The notes under the pieces: generated by a model
Databases searched by the model: none
Told to the model about the DNA's origin: nothing
The model's input: only the letters and a program-made list of their open reading frames with translations
Part shown: one piece after another, positions 1 through 9,529 of the stretch
Layout of the letters: each line of letters begins with the position of its first letter
How positions within the stretch are numbered: position 1 is the first letter of the stretch
Program-made: the position numbers and the translations under genes
From: Cyclobacterium sp.
GTDB lineage: Bacteria > Bacteroidota > Bacteroidia > Cytophagales > Cyclobacteriaceae
Length of the DNA: 51,176 bases
Reading direction: 5' to 3'
Assembly (NCBI RefSeq): GCF_014762705.1
Contig: NZ_JABURL010000096.1
Coordinates: 1 to 51,176, forward strand

Positions 1-104
1 ATTTTTATTGGGTATTCCGCTGAAATCAACGATAATGTAGTAGGGTTTGGTGACGCATTGGTTTTGCCAGGGTGCTTGTTTTGTGTCACCGTTGATTTTT
101 TACC
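1..104. other. Left edge, unassigned sequence before radC
   Basis: No gene can be supported here. On the plus strand one frame stops at 21-23 and another at 38-40, so either could be the last codons of an upstream gene. The third frame stays open from base 1 to 195 and would overlap the start of radC by about 90 bases, which is unlikely for a real gene. No clear promoter or terminator is visible. Confidence 0.3.
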
Positions 105-800
105 ATGGAAGATTATCGATCAATACGCATTTCTGCACTGGCAGAAGAAGACCGGCCAAGGGAAAAATTATTACTCAGGGGCAAGTCCCATTTAACGGAT
201 GCGGAACTGATTGCCATTTTAATTGGGTCTGGTACCCGGTACCTCAGCGCTGTGGACCTGTCCAGGATCATCCTGAAGAGTGTTGGCAATGACCTGGCCC
301 AACTGGCCAAACTTTCTGTCAATGATTTAAAAAAATTCAAAGGCATAGGGGAGGCAAAAGCCATAAGCATCGTCAGCGCCTTGGAATTGGGTAGGAGGCG
401 AAAGGTATCTGAACCCCAGAAAAAAACCAAAATCAGCTCTTCGGCAGATGTCTACCAGTTGATGCGTCAGGAATTGCAGGACGAATCAGTCGAATTTTTT
501 TATGCCTTATTTTTAAACCGCAGCAATTTGGTCATCAAAAAGCAATTGATCAGCCAGGGCGGCACTTCGGCCACTATCGCTGATCCCAAATTAATTTTTA
601 AATATGGAATGGAATACCTTGCCAATGCGATAATATTGGTACACAATCACCCTTCAGGAAGCCTTAAGCCGTCTACAGCGGATATTAACCTCACCAAAAA
701 ATTGTGCCTGGTGGGTCAAAATTTGGAGCTTCCTGTATTAGATCATGTTATTTTCACAGATGTTGGCTATTTTAGCTTTGCAGATGAAGGCATGATTTAA
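105..800 (+). CDS. radC: RadC family JAB-domain protein
   Basis: A 231-residue protein matching full-length RadC. The N-terminus carries the family hallmark EEDRPREKLL and DAELIAILIGSG. A helix-hairpin-helix stretch (FKGIGEAKA, near residue 79) follows, and then a JAB/MPN metalloprotease-like domain with HNHPSG near residue 180 and a downstream Asp, which together form the predicted zinc site. The family was named for DNA repair, but its biochemical role is unsettled. The ATG at 105 gives the normal RadC N-terminus, although no ribosome-binding site is evident. The next gene starts directly after the stop, so the two are probably co-transcribed. Confidence 0.95.
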   Translation: MEDYRSIRISALAEEDRPREKLLLRGKSHLTDAELIAILIGSGTRYLSAVDLSRIILKSVGNDLAQLAKLSVNDLKKFKGIGEAKAISIVSALELGRRRKVSEPQKKTKISSSADVYQLMRQELQDESVEFFYALFLNRSNLVIKKQLISQGGTSATIADPKLIFKYGMEYLANAIILVHNHPSGSLKPSTADINLTKKLCLVGQNLELPVLDHVIFTDVGYFSFADEGMI

Positions 801-1424
801 ATGAAAATGAATAAAAACAGCATATTTTGGACTTTAGTTGCCCTGGTGATAGGGATTTCCCTGATTTATACCTTTACAGGTACGGAAAACCCAGAATTGT
901 ATCAGGAGACCATAGAAGCGGAAAGAGAACGACAATTTAAGTTTTTGAAGTACAACCTGGAGTCCCCTCTCAAGGAGGACCAGAAACAAGAGCTGGACTC
1001 CCTGGATTTTTATCCCATTGATCCATCTTATAAAGTACGGGCAAGGATGGTGCCTGTCGCAAATAAAAGAATTCTGGAGATTCCCATGACAGATGGATCC
1101 ATTGAGCGCTATATCAGGCATTCTTTTGCGGAATTTGAGTTGTCAGGAAAACCAGTAAAGTTATTGTTGCTTCAAGCCGAGGATGAAACGGATCTGCGGA
1201 ATTTTTTTCTTGCTTTTGCGGATGAAACCAGCGGGGAAGAAACTTATGGGGGAGGTCGGTATTTAAACCTCAGGCAAGATGGGCAATCTTCCATTACCAT
1301 TGACTTCAACCTGGCTTTTAATCCCTATTGCGCCTACAACCCTGATTTTGCCTGCCCTATTCCGCCTCGGGAAAATATTCTTGAAATTCCCATCAAGGCG
1401 GGGGAGAAAAATTACGATAAATAA
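801..1424 (+). CDS. DUF1684 domain protein, membrane-anchored
   Basis: A 207-residue protein with one N-terminal hydrophobic segment (about residues 8-26), so it is either anchored in the inner membrane or exported. The rest matches DUF1684: an ER-rich segment, DPSYKVRARMVP, a region FADETSGEETYGGGRYL, and the ending FNPYCAYNPDFACPIPP with three conserved cysteines or aromatics, then the IPIKAGEK tail. The function of the family is not known. Its ATG follows the radC stop with no gap, which suggests translational coupling. Length is normal for the family with a membrane anchor. Confidence 0.85.
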   Translation: MKMNKNSIFWTLVALVIGISLIYTFTGTENPELYQETIEAERERQFKFLKYNLESPLKEDQKQELDSLDFYPIDPSYKVRARMVPVANKRILEIPMTDGSIERYIRHSFAEFELSGKPVKLLLLQAEDETDLRNFFLAFADETSGEETYGGGRYLNLRQDGQSSITIDFNLAFNPYCAYNPDFACPIPPRENILEIPIKAGEKNYDK

Positions 1425-1426
1425 CC

Positions 1427-1456
1427 TTTCAGTAGAGGCCAATTATCGTAAATTTG
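1427..1456 (+). promoter_or_regulatory. Predicted Bacteroidota-type promoter of pheT
   Basis: TAAATTTG at 1449-1456 matches the -7 consensus TAnnTTTG exactly. TTTC at 1427-1430, 18 bp upstream, is a one-base variant of the -33 TTTG. The leader to the pheT ATG would be about 18 bases. Confidence 0.5.
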
Positions 1457-1478
1457 TATTTAAGTCAAAATCATAATA

Positions 1479-3890
1479 ATGAAAATTTCGATCAACCGTC
1501 TTAAAGATTATATTCCTTTTGATCATTCTTCTGAGGAAATTGCCCATTTATTGACAGCTTCCGGATTGGAAGTGGAAGGAATGACGACCTATGAATCCAT
1601 AAAAGGAAGTCTTAAGGGGGTAGTCGTTGGGGAAGTTGTCAGTTGTGAGCCCCACCCCAATGCGGATAAACTTAGCCTGACAAAGGTGGATATTGGTGGT
1701 GAAATTGTGCCCATAGTATGCGGCGCACCCAATGTGGCCAAAGGACAAAAAGTGCCTGTGGCTACTGTAGGAACAAGCCTTTACCCAAATGATGGCAAGC
1801 CATTTGAAATCAAAAAGGCTAAAATCAGGGGAGAAGTTTCTCAGGGAATGATTTGCGCCGAGGATGAATTGGGGTTGGGTAGCAGCCATGAAGGTATTCT
1901 GGTTTTGGACACTGATTTACCCAATGGAAGCCCGGTTGTTAAATTATTTGACATAAATACCACAGATGTGCTGGAAATCGGACTCACTCCTAACCGGGCC
2001 GATGCAGCTTCCCATTTGGGCGTGGCCAGGGATTTGAAGGCATTGTTGGGCAAAGCATTGGTTTTACCAGATATCAGTGACTTTAAAGTAGACCATGAAG
2101 AGCGAACCATCAATGTATCCGTGGCCGATAGCGGAGACTGTCCCCGGTACGCCGGATTAACCATCAGCGGTTTGAAAATCGGTCCGTCTCCCAAGTGGCT
2201 GCAGGATTATCTGAAAGCACTGGATCTGGATCCTATCAACAATGTGGTGGATGTGACCAATTTTATTTTGCATGACCTGGGCCAGCCCTTACATGCTTTT
2301 GATGCGGATAAAATTAAGGGAGAAGAAATACAGGTAAAGAAATTACCTTCAGGAACAAAATTTATCACCCTGGAGGGAAAAGAACGAAAGCTGACCGGAG
2401 AGGAATTGATGATCTGTGACCGGGAAGAAGGGCTGTGTATGGCAGGTGTCCTGGGAGGACTGGATTCCGGGGTGAGTGAAACTACCAGCTCAATTTTCCT
2501 GGAAAGTGCCTGTTTCGGTGCTGATATTATCCGTAAAGGGGCACAACACCACGGAATCAAAACAGATGCCTCTTTCCGCTTCGAACGTGGCACAGATCCA
2601 AACATGCCCGTCTTTGCACTGAAAAGGGCAGCCATGCTGATCAAAGAACTGGCAGGAGGAGTCATCAGTTCCGGAATTACAGACCTTTATCCCGAGCCTG
2701 TTGCCGACTTTCAGATTCCGGTAAAATTCAGGCATATCGACAGGTTAATCGGTAAGTCAATTGACAGGCGGGAAATCAAAAAAATCCTGGAATCCCTGGA
2801 TATCCGGGTGAGTAGTGAAACAGCCGAGGGATTTGTGGCATTGGTTAAGCCTTACCGGGTAGATGTAACAAGGGAAGCAGACATCATCGAAGAAATACTC
2901 CGGATCTACGGATTTGAGGCCATCCCTCTAGAGGAAAATTATCAGTCTGACTTTTTAGCAGAACATCCTGAGAAGGACTTGAACAAATTGCAATACAGGG
3001 TTTCTGAAATGCTGGCAGGGATCGGGTACAGTGAGATAATCACCAATTCACTCACGAAATCTTCTTACTCGGAAAAGTCCTCCTTCCTGGATTCCAGGGA
3101 AGATGTGGTGATATTGAATAAGTTGAGCGAGGACCTGGGTGTTTTGAGGCAAACCTTACTTTTTACCGGGCTGGAAGTTTTGGCGCACAATATCAACAGG
3201 AGACAAAAGGATTTAAAATTTTTTGAATTTGGATCCGTTTATTCGAGAAAGAAAGAGGGGTACAGAGAGATGAAAATGCTGTCCCTTTTTATGACTGGAA
3301 ATTCCAGGCATGAAAACTGGATGGAGGCAGTGAGACCGGTAGGTTTTCCGGACTTATATGCCATAGTAGAAGCCTTATTGACCAAGCTGAACATCCATCA
3401 AACGGAGGTAGATGTGGTTGAGGATGCTCCGTATGCTTATGGTCTTGTATTGAAAGCAGGGCAACAGGAGGTCGGAAGAATAGGATTGCTGGAAGGTGCC
3501 CTGAGCAAAATGGCTGAAGTGAAGCAGGAGGTTTATTTTGCCGAACTGAACTGGAATGTGTTGGCTAAGCTTGCCAGAAGCAGGGAGAAATTCCAGGAGA
3601 TTTCAAAATTTCCGGAAGTCAGAAGAGATTTGTCTTTGGTCATTGATGAGGCCGTAAGTTTTGATCAATTGCGTCAATTGTCCTTCAAGGCAGGCGGGAA
3701 GTTACTTAAACGGATCAATGTATTTGATGTTTATAGGGGAGATAAAGTGGAAAAAGGTAAAAAGGCCTATGCCTTGAGTTTTTATCTGCAGGATGACCAA
3801 CAAACTTTAACAGATAAGGTAATAGATAAAACCATGAATAAATTAATGGCCATGTTTGAAAATAATACCGGTGCTTTGATCAGAAAATAA
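1479..3890 (+). CDS. pheT: Phenylalanine-tRNA ligase beta subunit
   Basis: An 803-residue protein of full bacterial PheT length. It charges tRNA-Phe in the cytoplasm as the beta half of an alpha2-beta2 enzyme. Visible domains are the N-terminal lysine-rich segment (MKISINRLKDYI), an EMAP-type tRNA-binding fold around residues 40-150 (PHPNADKLSLTKVD), B3/B4 editing domain (about 210-390), B5 (about 410-480), the catalytic-like core, and a C-terminal FDX-ACB anticodon-binding domain from about residue 705 (FPEVRRDLSLVID). The alpha subunit gene is not in this window. The small coiled-coil gene and zapA follow within a few bases, so they probably share its promoter. Confidence 0.98.
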   Translation: MKISINRLKDYIPFDHSSEEIAHLLTASGLEVEGMTTYESIKGSLKGVVVGEVVSCEPHPNADKLSLTKVDIGGEIVPIVCGAPNVAKGQKVPVATVGTSLYPNDGKPFEIKKAKIRGEVSQGMICAEDELGLGSSHEGILVLDTDLPNGSPVVKLFDINTTDVLEIGLTPNRADAASHLGVARDLKALLGKALVLPDISDFKVDHEERTINVSVADSGDCPRYAGLTISGLKIGPSPKWLQDYLKALDLDPINNVVDVTNFILHDLGQPLHAFDADKIKGEEIQVKKLPSGTKFITLEGKERKLTGEELMICDREEGLCMAGVLGGLDSGVSETTSSIFLESACFGADIIRKGAQHHGIKTDASFRFERGTDPNMPVFALKRAAMLIKELAGGVISSGITDLYPEPVADFQIPVKFRHIDRLIGKSIDRREIKKILESLDIRVSSETAEGFVALVKPYRVDVTREADIIEEILRIYGFEAIPLEENYQSDFLAEHPEKDLNKLQYRVSEMLAGIGYSEIITNSLTKSSYSEKSSFLDSREDVVILNKLSEDLGVLRQTLLFTGLEVLAHNINRRQKDLKFFEFGSVYSRKKEGYREMKMLSLFMTGNSRHENWMEAVRPVGFPDLYAIVEALLTKLNIHQTEVDVVEDAPYAYGLVLKAGQQEVGRIGLLEGALSKMAEVKQEVYFAELNWNVLAKLARSREKFQEISKFPEVRRDLSLVIDEAVSFDQLRQLSFKAGGKLLKRINVFDVYRGDKVEKGKKAYALSFYLQDDQQTLTDKVIDKTMNKLMAMFENNTGALIRK

Positions 3891-3891
3891 A

Positions 3892-4179
3892 ATGAGGGTT
3901 TTCGATGAGCTTCAAAGGTTGGAAAGGTTGTCTGAGCAGGTTGAACAGAAGGTCAGCAGGCTTGAAGAGGAAAATATTGCCCTTAAAAATCAACTTTTGG
4001 AGTACCAAAAAAAACTATCAGATCAGGAAGAAGCATTGGAGGATTTTAAAAATCAAATTAAAATTAGTAAAATTGTAAGAAACATACCGGTAGAAAATAA
4101 AGCGTCTGCTGAATTGAAGGGAAGAATTGATGACTATATAAAGGAAATCGATAAAATTATTACTTACCTGTCTGAATAA
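3892..4179 (+). CDS. Small coiled-coil protein between pheT and zapA
   Basis: A 95-residue protein that is almost entirely predicted coiled coil. Leucine/isoleucine heptads run from about residue 5 to 60 (LERLSEQVEQKVSRLEEE), followed by a short C-terminal helix rich in Asp, Lys and Ile. It has no cysteine motif or membrane segment. It starts one base after the pheT stop and ends two bases before zapA, so it is in one operon with the divisome factor. Size, coiled coil and position suggest a ZapB-like partner of ZapA; this is inference from context, not recognised homology. Confidence 0.75.
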   Translation: MRVFDELQRLERLSEQVEQKVSRLEEENIALKNQLLEYQKKLSDQEEALEDFKNQIKISKIVRNIPVENKASAELKGRIDDYIKEIDKIITYLSE

Positions 4180-4181
4180 AT

Positions 4182-4466
4182 ATGGAAACACTTTCGATCA
4201 GAATAAAAATAGGAGATAGGGAATATCCTATGAAAGTGAAGGCCGATGAGGAGGCCAGAATCAGGCGGGTTGGAAAATTAATTAACGATAAAATTAAAAA
4301 GTATAGGGAAGAGTTTGGACTAGAGGACCGGCAGGACCTGCTGGCCATGGTGGCATTTGATTGCATGGTAGAATCCATGGAGTTAAATGAAGATCATACC
4401 GAGGGCAGCGAGCAGGTTAAAAATGTGATCCTGCAGGTAAACCAACGCCTTGAAGCCATACTTTAA
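4182..4466 (+). CDS. zapA: Cell division protein ZapA
   Basis: A 94-residue protein with the ZapA layout: an N-terminal beta hairpin (LSIRIKIGDREYPMKVKADEE) and a long helical C-terminal half. ZapA binds and bundles FtsZ filaments at the division site in the cytoplasm. Length and the opening, including the IKI-x-x-REYP stretch, fit the family well. It is the last gene of the tight pheT, coiled-coil, zapA run; rny begins 70 bases downstream. Confidence 0.88.
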   Translation: METLSIRIKIGDREYPMKVKADEEARIRRVGKLINDKIKKYREEFGLEDRQDLLAMVAFDCMVESMELNEDHTEGSEQVKNVILQVNQRLEAIL

Positions 4467-4536
4467 TAATTATAGCCGCTTTTATCCCATCACAGTGGAC
4501 GATGTTTTTTTCCGGTAGATAAACTCAAATATATCT

Positions 4537-6102
4537 ATGGGAATACCAATATACATCATTTTATCAGGAGCTGTGGGCATTTTGCTTGGAGCTTTGCTCG
4601 CAGGGCTGTTTATCAAAAATAACAGCAAAAAGTTAGAAGCTGAAGCCAGGGAAAAAGCCAAAAGCATTATAAGGGAAGCCGAAATTACAGCTGAAGGGCT
4701 TAAGAAGGATAAAATACTGGAGGCCAAGGAGAAGTATATTCGACTCAAATCCGAATTCGAAGACGAAGTTGGTAAAAAGAAAAACATCCTCATTACCAAC
4801 GAAAACAAACTCAAGCAGAGGGAGCAGGTTTTGTCTAAGGAGATGGAACAGCTCAAGCGCAAAGAAGCCGAACTGGACAGCAAAAAGGAAAATTTAAGTG
4901 CCCAGTTGCATGCTGTTCAGGTTCGGAAGGACGAGCTGGATAAAGTAACCCAGCAGCGGATTACCGACCTGGAAAAAGTGGCCTTGCTCACCCGTGAAGA
5001 AGCCAGGGATCAGTTGATAGAAATGCTCAAAGATGAAGCAACTACCAAAGCCTCTTCGCATATCAAGGATATTCTGGACCAGGCAAAGCTGAGTGCCACC
5101 AAACAGGCCAAGAAAATTGTTTTGGATACCATACAGCGTACAGCAACAGAACACGCGATTGAAAATTGTGTTTCCGTATTCAATATTGAAAGCGATGATG
5201 TCAAAGGAAAAATAATTGGTCGGGAAGGAAGGAATATCCGTGCCCTGGAAGCGGCTACAGGTATTGAAATTGTGGTGGATGATACCCCGGAAGCCATTAT
5301 CATTTCCGGTTTTGATCCGGTTCGCAGGGAAATAGCCCGCTTGTCCTTGCACAGGTTGGTACAGGATGGCAGGATCCACCCTGCCCGTATAGAAGAAGTG
5401 GTTGCCAAAACGGAAAAAAATATTGATGAGGAGATCATAGAGATCGGAGAAAGAACCTGTATTGACCTGGGCATCCATGGCCTGCATCCGGAATTGATCA
5501 AAATGGTAGGCAGGATGCGTTTTCGCTCATCCTATGGACAGAACCTCTTGCAACACTCAAGGGAAGTGGCCAAGCTCTGTGCTACCATGGCTGCAGAAAT
5601 GGGCATCAATGCCAAGCTGGCCAAAAGAGCCGGATTGCTGCATGATATCGGGAAAGTGTATCCCGAAGAAGCCGAATTGCCACATGCCATTTTAGGAATG
5701 GAGCTGGCCAAAAAGTACAAAGAGCATCCCGAGGTCATCAATGCCATTGGAGCCCACCATGATGAGATTGAAATGACCTCCATGCTTTCACCCATTGTGC
5801 AGGCCTGTGATGCCATCTCCGGTTCCAGGCCAGGAGCCAGGAGAGAGATCATGGACAGCTACATCAAAAGGCTCAAAGACCTGGAAGACCTGGCCCTGAG
5901 CTTTGATGGTGTCAACAAATGTTTTGCCATGCAGGCGGGCAGGGAGTTGCGGGTTTTGGTAGATGCAGATAATGTGGATGATACGACTGCCGGTCGCCTC
6001 TCTTTCGAGATATCTCAAAAAATAGAAAAAGAAATGCAATATCCCGGACAAATTAAAATCACGGTGATCCGCGAGATGCGGTCTGTGAATTATGCCAAAT
6101 AG
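4537..6102 (+). CDS. rny: Ribonuclease Y
   Basis: A 521-residue membrane-anchored endoribonuclease that starts mRNA decay. Residues 5-27 form one transmembrane segment. A long charged coiled coil spans about residues 30-185. A KH RNA-binding domain starts near residue 222 ([12 protein letters not shown]), and a metal-dependent HD domain follows, with [12 protein letters not shown] near residue 368 and AHHDE further on. The C-terminus has the usual [11 protein letters not shown]. Length and architecture are standard. It lies 70 bases downstream of zapA and may be read from the same transcript. Confidence 0.97.
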   Translation: MGIPIYIILSGAVGILLGALLAGLFIKNNSKKLEAEAREKAKSIIREAEITAEGLKKDKILEAKEKYIRLKSEFEDEVGKKKNILITNENKLKQREQVLSKEMEQLKRKEAELDSKKENLSAQLHAVQVRKDELDKVTQQRITDLEKVALLTREEARDQLIEMLKDEATTKASSHIKDILDQAKLSATKQAKKIVLDTIQRTATEHAIENCVSVFNIESDDVKGKIIGREGRNIRALEAATGIEIVVDDTPEAIIISGFDPVRREIARLSLHRLVQDGRIHPARIEEVVAKTEKNIDEEIIEIGERTCIDLGIHGLHPELIKMVGRMRFRSSYGQNLLQHSREVAKLCATMAAEMGINAKLAKRAGLLHDIGKVYPEEAELPHAILGMELAKKYKEHPEVINAIGAHHDEIEMTSMLSPIVQACDAISGSRPGARREIMDSYIKRLKDLEDLALSFDGVNKCFAMQAGRELRVLVDADNVDDTTAGRLSFEISQKIEKEMQYPGQIKITVIREMRSVNYAK

Positions 6103-6274
6103 GGTGTAGTTAACGGCATTTCAAAGAATATTAATAGGATATCGGTCCGGAAGGAATGGCTACCCTTTTTTCATTTCAGGTTAAAAAGTGCAAAATATTT
6201 TTGTTTTAAAAATTATTTTTTTAGTTTTATTGAGTTCTAGATAAAAAGATCAACTAAATATTCAAATTCTGAAT

Positions 6275-6388
6275 ATGCTTTCCACAAGCTGTTTCCAACC
6301 TGTCCTGATTGTTTTGCTGATCAGTTTGAGTCTTTCCTGCAGCAGTATCGGTCATGAAAATAAATCAGGCGATGACTTTAACCCCTAA
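6275..6388 (+). CDS. Tiny lipoprotein reading frame, possible remnant of a membrane-fusion gene
   Basis: A 37-codon frame (ATG 6275, stop 6386-6388) encodes a complete lipoprotein signal peptide: a hydrophobic stretch PVLIVLLISLSL, then the lipobox ending at Cys22, then 15 polar residues. It ends three bases before the ATG of the RND permease. In Bacteroidota, RND operons usually run TolC, membrane-fusion lipoprotein, permease, and the fusion protein starts with just such a leader. The frame may therefore be the stump of a deleted fusion gene, or a real micro-lipoprotein coupled to the permease. No other coding sequence is visible in 6103-6274. Confidence 0.45.
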   Translation: MLSTSCFQPVLIVLLISLSLSCSSIGHENKSGDDFNP

Positions 6389-6391
6389 AAA

Positions 6392-9300
6392 ATGACACCA
6401 TTTCGTCTGGTCATCGCCTTTTTCGTAGTCTCTATCATAGGCTTCGCCTTACTGCCGGAATTGTCGGTGGACCTCAATCCAAGAGAAAAGGAGCCGGTTT
6501 TGAATATCAGCTTTTCTGTAAGAAGCGCCTCTCCGGAGTTGGTGGAAAAACTCGCCACTTCTCCGTTGGAAGGCGCAATATCTCAAATTTCTGAACTTAA
6601 AAAGACAACATCCGTCTCCAACTATAACCAGGGATCCATTCAGCTTAGGTTTGACAAGCGCACGGATATGGAATACAAGAAATTTGAGGTGGCGGCATTG
6701 ATCCGGCAGGTATATCCCTCCATGGACAGTAAAGTCAGCTACCCGGTTATCACCCAGTCCTCGCAAAGGAGCATCCAGGAAAAAAGCCCCATCCTTACTT
6801 TTAGTATCAATGGCCCGTTCGCCTCTTTTGAAATTAAAAAAATTACAGAGGATGTATTGGTAGCCTCCCTGAACAGTATGGAGGCCATTGAGGAAATGGA
6901 GGTCAGGGGGGCCAATGAACTGTACCTTTTCGTAACCTATGATATTCAAAAGCTTCAGGCATTTCAGTTTTCCAGGTCCTTTTTGGAAAATAAATTGCGG
7001 AATTCATTTGGCAAAAATTACCCTGGCCTGGCCATGAATGTGTCCGGTGAATCGCTTTTTTTGGAAATTGACCGTTCCCTTCATTCCCTGGAGGCCCTGG
7101 AAAATCTGCTTATAGGCAGGATTGAGGGTAAGGATATTTTCCTTAAAGACGTAGCTACCCTGACCATGGAAGAAGCGGCTCCACAGCGATACTACAGGAT
7201 CAATGGCAACAATTCGGTAAATCTGACCATTTACAGCCGGGATGGGGTTAACAAGGTGTTGTTGGCCCAAAACATCAAAGACAAGGTAAATGCTGCCAAG
7301 GCCTTATTTCCAGAAGGCATGGATGTAAGGCTGGAATTTGACAATACCTCTTTCCTGGAAAAAGAACTCCAAAAAATCTATAAAAGATCGGGTCTATCCA
7401 TATTGATATTGATTGTATTTATCTTTCTGATCAACAGAAACCTGCGCTATCTGCTTACCTTATTTCTGGGTATTTTGGTGAATGTTAGTCTCACTGCCAT
7501 CATGCTTTACCTGCTTGAAGTTGACATTCACCTGTATTCACTGGCCGGGTTGACCATTTCATTTGGTTTGATTGTAGACAATGCCATTATCATGATAGAC
7601 CATTTGCACAAACATAAAAACAGAAAGGTCTTTTTAGCATTGCTGGCAGCCTCGCTGACCACCATTGCAGCTTTGTTGATGGTGTTTTTGTTGCCCGAGG
7701 AAGACCGTAAAAATTTAGGGGAATTTTCTATTGTCGTGGCCGTGATGCTGGGCAATTCCCTGTTGGTAGCCTTGCTGTTTACGCCGGCCATCTATGATTT
7801 GCTTTTTGGGAGGGCCCGGGCCCGGGGCAGGAAACTTACCGTTTCCAGGTTGAGGAAAAGGGTCAGGGCATTCGATGTGTTTTCTCGTACCATTTCATTT
7901 TTTGCCAGGTACAGGAAAGCCTTCATTACGGCATTGTTGCTCCTTTTTGGATTACCCATCTTTTATCTTCCCGCAAAATGGGAGGATAAGGAATGGTACA
8001 ATAATACTGTGGGTAGCACGGTGTATCAGGAAGAAATACGTCCCTATGTGGACAAGGTATTTGGTGGTACCCTGCGGATGTTCGTTCGCGGCGTATTCGA
8101 AAAATCAGCCTACAGGGAAGCCGAAAGGACACGTTTGATTGTCAACGCCAGTTTGCCATTTGGCAACACCCTGGATCAGATGGATTTTATCATCAGGGAA
8201 TTTGAAGACTACCTCAAAGGAGTGGAGGGGATAGACAAGTTCGTGACCAGTGTCAATTCGGGGCAAAGTGCCAGGATAGAGATCACCTTTAAGGAAGCCC
8301 ACGAAACCTCTGCTCTTCCCTACAGGCTCAAAGGGAAACTGGCCATGAAATCTACAGACTGGAGTGGGGTAAGGTGGAATATTTATGGAGTAGGGCAGGG
8401 CTTTTATACCGGTCCCGGAGGGGAAGGGATTCCTTCATTTCGGGCTGAATTGAGAGGGTACAACTTCACGGAGTTGGAAAAACAAGCCGATATTCTGGCA
8501 GAAAAACTATTGTCTCATCGCCGGATACAGGAAGTGAACACCAATGAAAGACTGAGTTATGGGGAACAGAAAACAGAGGAATATGTCTTGAGGCTGGACC
8601 AGCAACGGCTCGCCATGGCCGGGGCCAATCAGTATGAGCTGGTGAATGCCCTCAATGACATGTCCAGACACGAACAGCCTTCTTTGTTTTTGGAGGTGGC
8701 CTCAGCGCAATACGGCTTGGTAGTGAGAGAAAAACAATCTGACAGTTTTTCCAGGTACGATTTAGAAAACAGCAGCCTTATCACAGGGGAAGATAGGATT
8801 TTTAAAGTGTCAGGCTTTGGCTCTCTCCAAAAAGAGACTACCACCAATGCCCTGCATAAAGAAGACCGGCAATACATTCGCCTGGTTTCCTTTGATTACA
8901 TGGGATCTGCCAAATTTGGCGGGGAATACCTGGATGAAGTATTGGAAGAAATGAAGGCCAGTATGCCTATAGGCTATTCCGCGAGCCGGCAAACCTATAC
9001 CTGGAACTACGATCAGGCCAAAAGACAATATGGCTTGCTGCTGGTGCTGGTGTTGGGGATCTTCTTTATCTGTTCCATTTTGTTTGAAAATTTCAGGCAG
9101 CCCCTCTTTATAATATTCATCATTCCCATTTCTTTCATAGGCTTGTTCCTGATTTTTTCGGTATTTGATTTTTATTTTGATCAGGGGGGATATGCAGCCT
9201 TTGTGATGTTGGGGGGATTGGCGGTCAATGCAGCTATTTTTATAGTCAATGATTTAAATAACAGGACGGCAGGAAAGTATAACAGAAATGTGTTAAAAGC

Positions 9301-9517
9301 AGTCGCCGGGAAGGCAACCCCAATTTTATTGACCGTATTGTCTACCTGTTTTGGTCTGATCCCTTTTGTCATGGAGGGGCAGAATGAAATTTTTTGGTTT
9401 TCTTTGGCCATAGGGACCATTGGAGGCCTTCTTTTTAGCATGGTAGGTGTTTTCCTGGCTTTACCTGTTTTCTTGTGGAAAAAGCAGCCTTCACAAAAAA
9501 ATACCATAAATGATTAA
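6392..9517 (+). CDS. RND-superfamily permease (HAE-like), orphan
   Basis: A 1041-residue inner-membrane protein with the RND layout: TM1 at the N-terminus, a large periplasmic loop, a TM2-6 block (about 335-470), TM7 (about 510), a second periplasmic loop, and TM8-12 (about 885-1030). Such pumps export drugs, metals or lipids using the proton gradient. The TM4 motif reads LIVDNAIIM (Asp396-Asn397), where AcrB has two Asp. The TM10 position of the AcrB relay lysine is Val945 (LAVNAAIF). The pump may therefore couple differently or be degenerate. No adaptor or TolC gene is adjacent. A lipoprotein gene follows 12 bases downstream. Confidence 0.9.
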   Translation: MTPFRLVIAFFVVSIIGFALLPELSVDLNPREKEPVLNISFSVRSASPELVEKLATSPLEGAISQISELKKTTSVSNYNQGSIQLRFDKRTDMEYKKFEVAALIRQVYPSMDSKVSYPVITQSSQRSIQEKSPILTFSINGPFASFEIKKITEDVLVASLNSMEAIEEMEVRGANELYLFVTYDIQKLQAFQFSRSFLENKLRNSFGKNYPGLAMNVSGESLFLEIDRSLHSLEALENLLIGRIEGKDIFLKDVATLTMEEAAPQRYYRINGNNSVNLTIYSRDGVNKVLLAQNIKDKVNAAKALFPEGMDVRLEFDNTSFLEKELQKIYKRSGLSILILIVFIFLINRNLRYLLTLFLGILVNVSLTAIMLYLLEVDIHLYSLAGLTISFGLIVDNAIIMIDHLHKHKNRKVFLALLAASLTTIAALLMVFLLPEEDRKNLGEFSIVVAVMLGNSLLVALLFTPAIYDLLFGRARARGRKLTVSRLRKRVRAFDVFSRTISFFARYRKAFITALLLLFGLPIFYLPAKWEDKEWYNNTVGSTVYQEEIRPYVDKVFGGTLRMFVRGVFEKSAYREAERTRLIVNASLPFGNTLDQMDFIIREFEDYLKGVEGIDKFVTSVNSGQSARIEITFKEAHETSALPYRLKGKLAMKSTDWSGVRWNIYGVGQGFYTGPGGEGIPSFRAELRGYNFTELEKQADILAEKLLSHRRIQEVNTNERLSYGEQKTEEYVLRLDQQRLAMAGANQYELVNALNDMSRHEQPSLFLEVASAQYGLVVREKQSDSFSRYDLENSSLITGEDRIFKVSGFGSLQKETTTNALHKEDRQYIRLVSFDYMGSAKFGGEYLDEVLEEMKASMPIGYSASRQTYTWNYDQAKRQYGLLLVLVLGIFFICSILFENFRQPLFIIFIIPISFIGLFLIFSVFDFYFDQGGYAAFVMLGGLAVNAAIFIVNDLNNRTAGKYNRNVLKAVAGKATPILLTVLSTCFGLIPFVMEGQNEIFWFSLAIGTIGGLLFSMVGVFLALPVFLWKKQPSQKNTIND

Positions 9518-9529
9518 TACCAGGTTTTT

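Noticed and set aside
1-195. Open frame from the left edge running into radC
   Set aside because: It would overlap radC by about 90 bases, and its sequence does not resemble a protein family; the overlap part simply follows radC's codons.
4894-5487. Antisense frame of 197 codons inside rny
   Set aside because: It lies over the coiled-coil and KH region of an unmistakable ribonuclease Y and shows no protein features.
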